From Bacteroidota bacterium (lineage in GTDB: Bacteria > Bacteroidota > Ignavibacteria > SZUA-365 > JAADGX01), in the NCBI GenBank assembly GCA_024276335.1, contig JAJRXL010000278.1, positions 1 through 6,030 of the forward strand: 6,030 nt of DNA, given 5' to 3'. The position numbers were made by a program, and so were the translations under genes. Position 1 is the first letter of the stretch. Every line of letters starts with the position of its first letter. This document shows, in pieces, positions 3,301 through 6,030 of this stretch. The notes under the pieces are model-generated. The model made no database searches. It saw nothing but the letters and a program-made list of their open reading frames with translations, and was not told the origin of the DNA.

Positions 3301-6030
3301 ATTCACGGGACCGGATACGCTTGTCGTCTCAAAGGGCAAAGTGTTCTTGGATTTTAATAATTACCTCGATTTTTATCTGCTCCTTGCGGGAGAGCCGAAT
3401 ATTTACGAGGATAACGTAAATTCTAATCACTCGTACAAAAAGAAATTCCAGGTTGCCGCAAAGTCGCATTTTCAAGACCTGGTATTTTCCGCTCCCATCT
3501 GGATTGTCGTCAAAGGCCATAAATCGAGAACGCAGACATTTGTTACGAAGACACCGGAATTGCCGTTCTTCATCCTGCGCGATCCCCCCGGCGACCAGAG
3601 TTTCAGCTTCTTGGAGAAAGGGAACTCCTTGGTCTATACCTATGGGAATCAGTATGAGCTTGGCGGTGGATACGGGATATTCACGGAAGCGAAAATTGGC
3701 GCTGGGACAACCCTGCCGTTCGTAGGCAAAACAGGTGTTGATCTTCATTTGAAAGCCTCCATTGATGTGGGAGCGATATCTCATCATCGGAATGCTTCGA
3801 CAGTTGCTTTCACAACAACGGAGCGGTTCTCTACCGAGGGAGAGATCCCTCACCTGCAAGACCCTCTCATGGGCGGCGGCGACGTGGTGGTCGGGGCGTC
3901 GTTGAACCTGACGTACGCCCTCACGGATGTGGTTGACGTGGATAAGAACTGCCAGATTGTTCGCGATACCGCTTTGGCCTGGGGGGCGCAGGATTTCAAC
4001 ACGACGTACATCTATACCATTGAACACATCGAACGAACCCTGATACCCCAGCTAAAAACCCTCAAGCGGATCATCCTGAGCAATAATAATGCGCAATCGG
4101 CGAAAGACTCCGCGGCGATCTTTCAAAATTACATCGATGTCTGGGAACAGGTGGTTGCTAAGAACGACTCTCTCAAGGAAAAAGCAGAATATGTTCGCAA
4201 TATCTCGTTCAGCGCTGGCGCACAGTACACATCGACCGAGACTTCTACAAAGGATACGAGCATCAGTTATGATTACACTGCATACATAGACGCAAATGTG
4301 GCTGCTGCTATCGGCGCCCATGCTGGTGATTTCAACATGGTCGAGGTCGGCGTAGCAGTCCATTTCAAATGGCAATCGACGGATTTTTGGGACTCCACAT
4401 TTACAACGTCCAGGACGATTGGTTTCACGTTAAACGATGACGATCCCGGGGATTTTTTCAGCGTGGATATCAAGGAGGACCCGGCATATCAAACGCCTGT
4501 CTTCGATCTCGTGGCCGGAACGAGCAGTTGCCCGTGGGAACCGGGTTCGCAATCCCGCGATGGGGCGTTCTTTCCCGGCGTACCGCATCCCCAGCCGAAA
4601 CTGGCGCTGGATAAATACATTGCCACTGAAATCCTGCCCGACGAGAAAGCGTCGTTCATCCTGACGATGACGAACACGAGTGAAAGTGATGAAGTCCGAT
4701 ACTACGATCTCTTCGTCAGCCAGCTCAGTAACCCCGACGGGGCGATCATACGGGTCGGCGGAGTCGTTATCGAGCAACGGTTGCGGTACATGCTTCCGCC
4801 GGGAGTGGGCTACAAGGCCACATTGACGGTCGAGCGCGGACCCATTGCCTACGATTACGAAAATCTCCAGGTCATCATGCGTTCCGAGTGCGATACGGTT
4901 GTCTCGGACATCGTGCATTTTGACGTCCATTTCCTCAGCCCCTGCAGCGGTGTTACGCTCGTGGAGCCGGGAAACAACTGGCTGGTTAACCAGACGAATA
5001 ACAATACACTGCATATCGTCCTGACCGACCTGGAGAAAGACAAGATCGGCGAGGACCTCGAGCTGCAATACAGGAAAATCGGCACGCAGAAATGGAAGCT
5101 GGGGATGCTCATCCCGAAAAATGATATCGCCGATCAAAAGTTCAAGTTCTTCGAGACGGATTGGCCGATCCAGTCCAATATCACAGACGGAGCCTACGAA
5201 CTCCGTGTGAAGATACGGTGTACCTCCGTACTGGGAGGCGGCATCACGTATTCCAACATCGCCACGGGTATCATCAACAGGACCGCGCTCCAGGTGTTCG
5301 GCGTGCCGGAACCGCAGGACGGTATCTTGAACTTCGGCGACGAAATCTCCGTCACATTTACCGGCGACGTGGATTGCGGCCAGGTCGGCACAGCGGACAT
5401 CTCGCTGATGTTCGCCGCGGACAGCACCTACATTCCGAGGTACAGTATCCTGGTGGATTGCATGGGGAACAAGATCATCCTCAAGCCACAGGTTCCCTTG
5501 TCGCGGATGCAAGGAAAGTACCTGGTGGCGAGGATTGACCGGCTCTACAACACGAACGGAAACCCGCTCCTCGCTCCCGTGGAGTGGATGTTCAAGGTCA
5601 ACCAGAACCGGCTGGTGTGGGAGACTTCCAATACCATCACCACCGCGTACGAAGGATCGCAGATCAACGTCACGGGGAAACTGACAAACGTGGGCGGGAG
5701 CATGGAATCGTTCACGCTCGGCCCGACGCGGAGCTGGTTGACGCCCCTGACAACATCCGGGACGATACCTCCGGCGGGTGAACAGACGATAACATTCCTG
5801 GTCAGCGACAAGCTCAATCCCGGCGAGTACACGGATACGGTCATTGCCCGGACCGCCGACGGCGACGAACCGTTCTACGTGACCGTGCGCGTTCTCCATT
5901 CGCCTCCGGATTGGACGGTGGATAACTCCAAGTACCGCTACACGATGAATTTCACCACGCAATTCGTGATCGACAGCACGTATTCCAGCGACGGCGCCGA
6001 CATTGTCGCGGCCTTCATCGGAGACGAATG
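218..6030 (+). CDS. Giant secreted multidomain protein with FN3, LamG, CNA-B-like, Big_5 and BACON-like domains (3' partial)
   Basis: The frame runs from ATG at 218 to the right edge without a stop, giving 1937 complete residues plus two bases of the next codon. The start is chosen because it gives a good signal peptide (residues 1-36) and an in-frame TGA lies at 158-160; no other ATG lies between. Domains in order, by approximate residue: four-cysteine N-terminal domain 95-190; FN3-like 197-283, 287-371 and 376-460; carboxypeptidase-regulatory-like module 463-756 with a LamG domain (494-685) inserted in it; two further such modules 758-847 and 848-914; beta-rich region 915-1110; unusual central module 1113-1449; Ig/FN3-like 1460-1574 and 1575-1688; Big_5-like 1692-1794; BACON-like 1801-1893; and a truncated last module from 1896. 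No catalytic domain is visible. The likely role is surface or extracellular binding or adhesion (inference). The missing C-terminus may carry a sorting domain like its neighbour's. Base composition shifts strongly along the gene. Confidence 0.93.
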   Translation, partial: MRKLSQTRQNLPAINLLIVCATVVFLFTTYVFSCFAQENVNSERTRGSHNTMVNKDSLASSPMWQGKEEEQNEDSQKHNNSVRTGGDGDHIMSKSYWTASNKTYDDHIHLKGYAWITCIGGGGAKLKSCIKNTSSCFENSIWYNAGWHEHANPYTNWYVGPGETVTFTGSLHIRKSSLCDYTDGLPDITGYTAAMKPPATITVTTLNDKQVKITWTKGTDHADDKHKYYIYKESYYIGVVEGDATYSFTHNTIPGETAEYSVKSVSKYNGKTSVEKVTSGSTKPFQNPTNVNASDDTYVGFVRVTWTKTSEFATHFRIYRDGLLIATVPVSKTTFDDKTIKDGVTHNYCVRSYNSTYNMESVPTSGNPYSCDNGRGFPIHPKASDGIYSNRVKISWDNLNTVASEIKLYRDDDELGTVSANARSFYDYDAIPGKIHRYGIAAINSSGVEFTPVEVYGYIAPDGRIEGKVTTPTQAGIKDVDVSIVPTADTTRSALSFDGDDDYVDAGGVKSLAPVGKMTLEFWVKKNIGNEGWICDKWAVNGYRVWIRDTTLIVKIANVYSEFKCITGQWQHIAITVDGSAIKYYINGVLKYTDPYNWILNPSNEPLLIGNIRKNSIWGLDGKLDDFRIWDYVRSGEEIRRDMYRRLSGNETGLLGYWPFDKTSSTPGVTGDYAKGKGDHGYIHGPVFTDDIPDVKPRAFTDPSGYYAIRGIYYGEAERFAVVPFKEKHGFKPDTLKRTLDIPNPTALNVNFLDTTAFSVEGYVKFPSLPGQFDSCGVSGVKMIINGKISGVKTDKSGRFLLSVPEAGVYTFTPRLFNHAFDPSSITLEITDHVVAPNALQFTDTTTHKLSLRARGGSRACDVPVGRAQVTINAMGTDTTSTTPCYQFVDTTTIDGNLYLDLPAQRYRFNVKFLSTRIPLGPGKEETRTWDMTEDSLVVDIVRRKTEFDTTRTSVEDTLYFNYHPKPVVTIQPFWDSCSTLKVLEQGVGYRVKIDVQEIIPHRDGQLYDVTCDLDTGYVLIYDEIKDGFTGPDTLVVSKGKVFLDFNNYLDFYLLLAGEPNIYEDNVNSNHSYKKKFQVAAKSHFQDLVFSAPIWIVVKGHKSRTQTFVTKTPELPFFILRDPPGDQSFSFLEKGNSLVYTYGNQYELGGGYGIFTEAKIGAGTTLPFVGKTGVDLHLKASIDVGAISHHRNASTVAFTTTERFSTEGEIPHLQDPLMGGGDVVVGASLNLTYALTDVVDVDKNCQIVRDTALAWGAQDFNTTYIYTIEHIERTLIPQLKTLKRIILSNNNAQSAKDSAAIFQNYIDVWEQVVAKNDSLKEKAEYVRNISFSAGAQYTSTETSTKDTSISYDYTAYIDANVAAAIGAHAGDFNMVEVGVAVHFKWQSTDFWDSTFTTSRTIGFTLNDDDPGDFFSVDIKEDPAYQTPVFDLVAGTSSCPWEPGSQSRDGAFFPGVPHPQPKLALDKYIATEILPDEKASFILTMTNTSESDEVRYYDLFVSQLSNPDGAIIRVGGVVIEQRLRYMLPPGVGYKATLTVERGPIAYDYENLQVIMRSECDTVVSDIVHFDVHFLSPCSGVTLVEPGNNWLVNQTNNNTLHIVLTDLEKDKIGEDLELQYRKIGTQKWKLGMLIPKNDIADQKFKFFETDWPIQSNITDGAYELRVKIRCTSVLGGGITYSNIATGIINRTALQVFGVPEPQDGILNFGDEISVTFTGDVDCGQVGTADISLMFAADSTYIPRYSILVDCMGNKIILKPQVPLSRMQGKYLVARIDRLYNTNGNPLLAPVEWMFKVNQNRLVWETSNTITTAYEGSQINVTGKLTNVGGSMESFTLGPTRSWLTPLTTSGTIPPAGEQTITFLVSDKLNPGEYTDTVIARTADGDEPFYVTVRVLHSPPDWTVDNSKYRYTMNFTTQFVIDSTYSSDGADIVAAFIGDE
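500..790 (+). other. N-terminal four-cysteine domain of unknown family (part of the giant CDS)
   Basis: Residues about 95-190 contain Trp97, a Gly-Gly-Gly-Gly turn after Cys118, and cysteines at 118, 129, 136 and 179. An aromatic-rich Trp-Tyr / Gly-Trp-His stretch and a Gly-Pro-Gly-Glu-Thr-Val-Thr-Phe-Thr strand look like an edge of a beta-sandwich. The four cysteines could form two disulfides in an exported protein (inference). I do not recognise the family. The DNA here is clearly AT-richer than the rest of the gene (22 of 60 bases are G or C at 481-540). Confidence 0.45.
806..1597 (+). repeat. Three tandem fibronectin type III-like domains (part of the giant CDS)
   Basis: Three units at about 806-1066, 1076-1330 and 1343-1597 share one plan: a Val-x-(Ile/Val)-(Thr/Ser)-Trp strand, then a (Tyr/Leu)-Tyr-(Lys/Arg) strand (Tyr-Ile-Tyr-Lys, Arg-Ile-Tyr-Arg, Lys-Leu-Tyr-Arg), then a short Gly-Thr/Ala-Thr-Val strand, then (Ser/Thr)-Phe-x-(Asp/His), a Gly turn and a final Tyr-x-(Val/Ile) strand with Ser/Asn. 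This is the FN3 pattern for linker or binding modules in extracellular proteins. The units are diverged in sequence. The first is AT-rich and uses TAT, ATA and AAA; the second and third use TAC, ATC and GAC, so they are not recent duplicates of one another. Confidence 0.75.
1604..2958 (+). repeat. Three carboxypeptidase-regulatory / CNA-B-like modules, the first interrupted by LamG (part of the giant CDS)
   Basis: Module 1 begins with Gly-Arg-Ile-Glu-Gly-Lys-Val and Gly-Ile-Lys-Asp-Val-Asp-Val (1604-1690). It breaks off for the LamG insert and resumes with Thr-Asp-Pro-Ser-Gly-Tyr-Tyr-Ala-Ile at about 2318-2344, then ends in Asn-Phe-Leu-Asp-Thr-Thr (2468-2485). Module 2 (2489-2758) has Ser-Val-Glu-Gly-Tyr-Val, Gly-Val-Ser-Gly-Val-Lys, Thr-Asp-Lys-Ser-Gly-Arg-Phe and ends in Phe-Thr-Asp-Thr-Thr. 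Module 3 (2759-2958) has Pro-Val-Gly-Arg-Ala-Gln-Val-Thr, Asp-Gly-Asn-Leu-Tyr and Leu-Pro-Ala-Gln-Arg-Tyr. These are the strand landmarks of the prealbumin-like CarboxypepD_reg/CNA-B fold, used as stalks or binding modules in secreted proteins. Confidence 0.7.
1697..2290 (+). other. LamG / concanavalin A-like jelly-roll domain (part of the giant CDS)
   Basis: Residues about 494-690 show the standard LamG_3 landmarks in order: Ala-Leu-Ser-Phe-Asp-Gly-Asp-Asp-Asp-Tyr-Val at the start; Met-Thr-Leu-Glu-Phe-Trp-Val-Lys; Gln-Trp-Gln-His-Ile-Ala-Ile-Thr-Val-Asp-Gly; Tyr-Tyr-Ile-Asn-Gly; Leu-Leu-Ile-Gly-Asn; Leu-Asp-Gly-Lys-Leu-Asp-Asp-Phe-Arg-Ile-Trp; and Leu-Leu-Gly-Tyr-Trp-Pro-Phe-Asp near the end. 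The family binds glycans or proteins, often with calcium. Ligand and calcium use are not predictable here. The core (1801-2040) is AT-rich, 37-40% G+C in the lines counted, against about 57% just after it. Confidence 0.88.
3554..4564 (+). other. Central module of unrecognised fold, amphipathic beta / helix / amphipathic beta (part of the giant CDS)
   Basis: Residues 1113-1449 differ from the Ig-like rest. The module opens with Phe-Phe-Ile-Leu-Arg-Asp-Pro-Pro-Gly-Asp (3566-3595) and a Phe-Leu-Glu-Lys-Gly motif. A long stretch of alternating polar and apolar residues follows at about 1149-1209, rich in Gly and Thr. Residues 1264-1328 look helical: charged, rich in Leu, Ile and Lys, with few Gly or Pro. 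A second alternating stretch, rich in Ser, Thr and Tyr, spans 1329-1389. The module ends with Pro-Val-Phe-Asp-Leu-Val-Ala-Gly and Ser-Ser-Cys1438-Pro-Trp-Glu-Pro-Gly1443. The tight motifs suggest a conserved structured unit, but I cannot name a family. A membrane-inserting beta-hairpin role is only a speculation. Confidence 0.5.
4595..5280 (+). other. Two Ig/FN3-like beta-sandwich domains (part of the giant CDS)
   Basis: The first unit (residues 1460-1574) has a CARDB-like opening, Ala-Ser-Phe-Ile-Leu-Thr-Met-Thr-Asn-Thr, then Asn-Pro-Asp-Gly-Ala-Ile-Ile, a Leu-Pro-Pro-Gly turn, Leu-Thr-Val-Glu-Arg-Gly-Pro and Tyr-Asp-Tyr-Glu-Asn-Leu ending in a Ser-Glu-Cys. The second (1575-1688) starts Ser-Pro-Cys and continues with Leu-Gln-Tyr-Arg-Lys, Asp-Gly-Ala-Tyr-Glu-Leu-Arg-Val-Lys-Ile-Arg-Cys and Tyr-Ser-Asn. 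Both are probably structural spacers. The family assignment is by pattern only. Confidence 0.5.
5291..5599 (+). other. SbsA/Big_5-like Ig domain (part of the giant CDS)
   Basis: Residues 1692-1794 follow the Big_5 plan: Pro-x-x-Gly-Ile-Leu-Asn-Phe-Gly-Asp, then Ile-Ser-Val-Thr-Phe-Thr-Gly-Asp-Val-Asp-Cys, an Asn-Lys-Ile-Ile-Leu-Lys-Pro strand, Gly-Lys-Tyr-Leu-Val-Ala, Asn-Gly-Asn-Pro-Leu and a closing Glu-Trp-Met-Phe-Lys-Val. Such domains are usually structural spacers in surface proteins. Confidence 0.65.
5618..5896 (+). other. BACON-like beta-sandwich domain (part of the giant CDS)
   Basis: Residues 1801-1893 show Val-Thr-Gly-Lys-Leu-Thr-Asn-Val-Gly-Gly, Ser-Trp-Leu-Thr-Pro, Thr-Ser-Gly-Thr-Ile-Pro-Pro-Ala-Gly-Glu-Gln-Thr-Ile-Thr-Phe, Leu-Asn-Pro-Gly-Glu-Tyr-Thr-Asp-Thr-Val-Ile-Ala and a final Phe-Tyr-Val-Thr-Val-Arg-Val. 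This matches the BACON pattern (Trp-Leu, Ser-Gly, Gln-Thr-Ile, Leu-x-x-Gly-x-Tyr) known from Bacteroidota-type secreted proteins that bind glycan or mucin. It is followed by Ser-Pro-Pro-Asp-Trp, which begins another module cut by the window. Confidence 0.6.
5903..6030 (+). other. Start of a further beta module, truncated by the window edge (part of the giant CDS)
   Basis: Residues 1896-1937 begin Pro-Pro-Asp-Trp-Thr-Val and contain a Tyr-Thr-Met-Asn-Phe-Thr strand, then Ser-Ser-Asp-Gly-Ala-Asp-Ile-Val-Ala-Ala-Phe-Ile-Gly-Asp-Glu. From memory, modules of this type in large FCB-group secreted proteins continue with Cys-Arg-Gly. The last two bases (TG) allow a Cys codon next, but this is not seen. 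A TGA stop or a Trp codon is equally compatible with those two bases. Confidence 0.4.

Noticed and set aside
4360..4372. Perfect 6+6 inverted repeat CCATTT-C-AAATGG
   Set aside because: It is short, lies inside coding sequence with a single-base loop, and no partner site is seen; likely chance.
5161..5538. A 125-codon + strand open frame in another frame
   Set aside because: It is a frame-shifted reading of the giant gene, Arg/His/Gly-rich, within the Big_5-like domain that is intact in the main frame.
4430..5962. A 510-codon open frame on the minus strand with a TTG start
   Set aside because: It lies codon-for-codon in register opposite the giant gene. Its stops would need sense codons TTA, CTA or TCA, which are rare in this GC-rich stretch, so it stays open by chance. 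The translation is Arg/His/Val-rich with no recognisable domain, whereas the + frame shows clear domains.

Overview
The window is almost entirely one very large secreted, multidomain protein gene on the + strand. It starts at 218 and is still open at the right edge, with at least 1937 codons and no stop visible. In front of it lies the last part (1-126) of another secreted-type gene on the same strand. The 42-codon tail of that upstream gene has the pattern of a type IX secretion (T9SS type A / FlgD-Ig-like) C-terminal sorting domain. This suggests a bacterium of the FCB superphylum (Bacteroidota, Ignavibacteriota, Calditrichota, KSB1-like and relatives). The giant protein fits that group, where very long tandem beta-sandwich proteins with LamG, FN3 and regulatory-like Ig domains are common. 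No marker gene is present, so the taxonomic inference is moderate at best.

Layout. 1-126: C-terminal tail of the upstream protein. 127-217: short intergenic gap with no convincing terminator or promoter. 218-325: signal peptide. 326-805: charged, low-complexity linker, then a small four-cysteine domain I do not recognise. 806-1597: three fibronectin-III-like repeats. 1604-2958: three carboxypeptidase-regulatory-like (CNA-B-like) modules, the first split by an inserted LamG/concanavalin-like domain (about 1697-2290). 2960-3550: beta-rich region without a clear family. 3554-4564: unusual central module, with amphipathic beta stretches either side of a helical segment, ending in a Cys-Pro-Trp-Glu-Pro-Gly motif. 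4595-5280: two Ig/FN3-like beta-sandwiches. 5291-5599: SbsA/Big_5-like Ig domain. 5618-5896: BACON-like domain. 5903-6030: start of a further module, cut by the window edge.

The protein is expected to be exported by Sec and act at the cell surface or outside the cell, in adhesion or glycan/protein binding. No catalytic domain is visible in the part present. GC content and codon use change sharply along the single reading frame: AT-rich before about 1080 and in the LamG insert, GC-rich elsewhere. This points to assembly by domain shuffling. The long open frames on the opposite strand and in other + frames are judged to be shadows of this gene.
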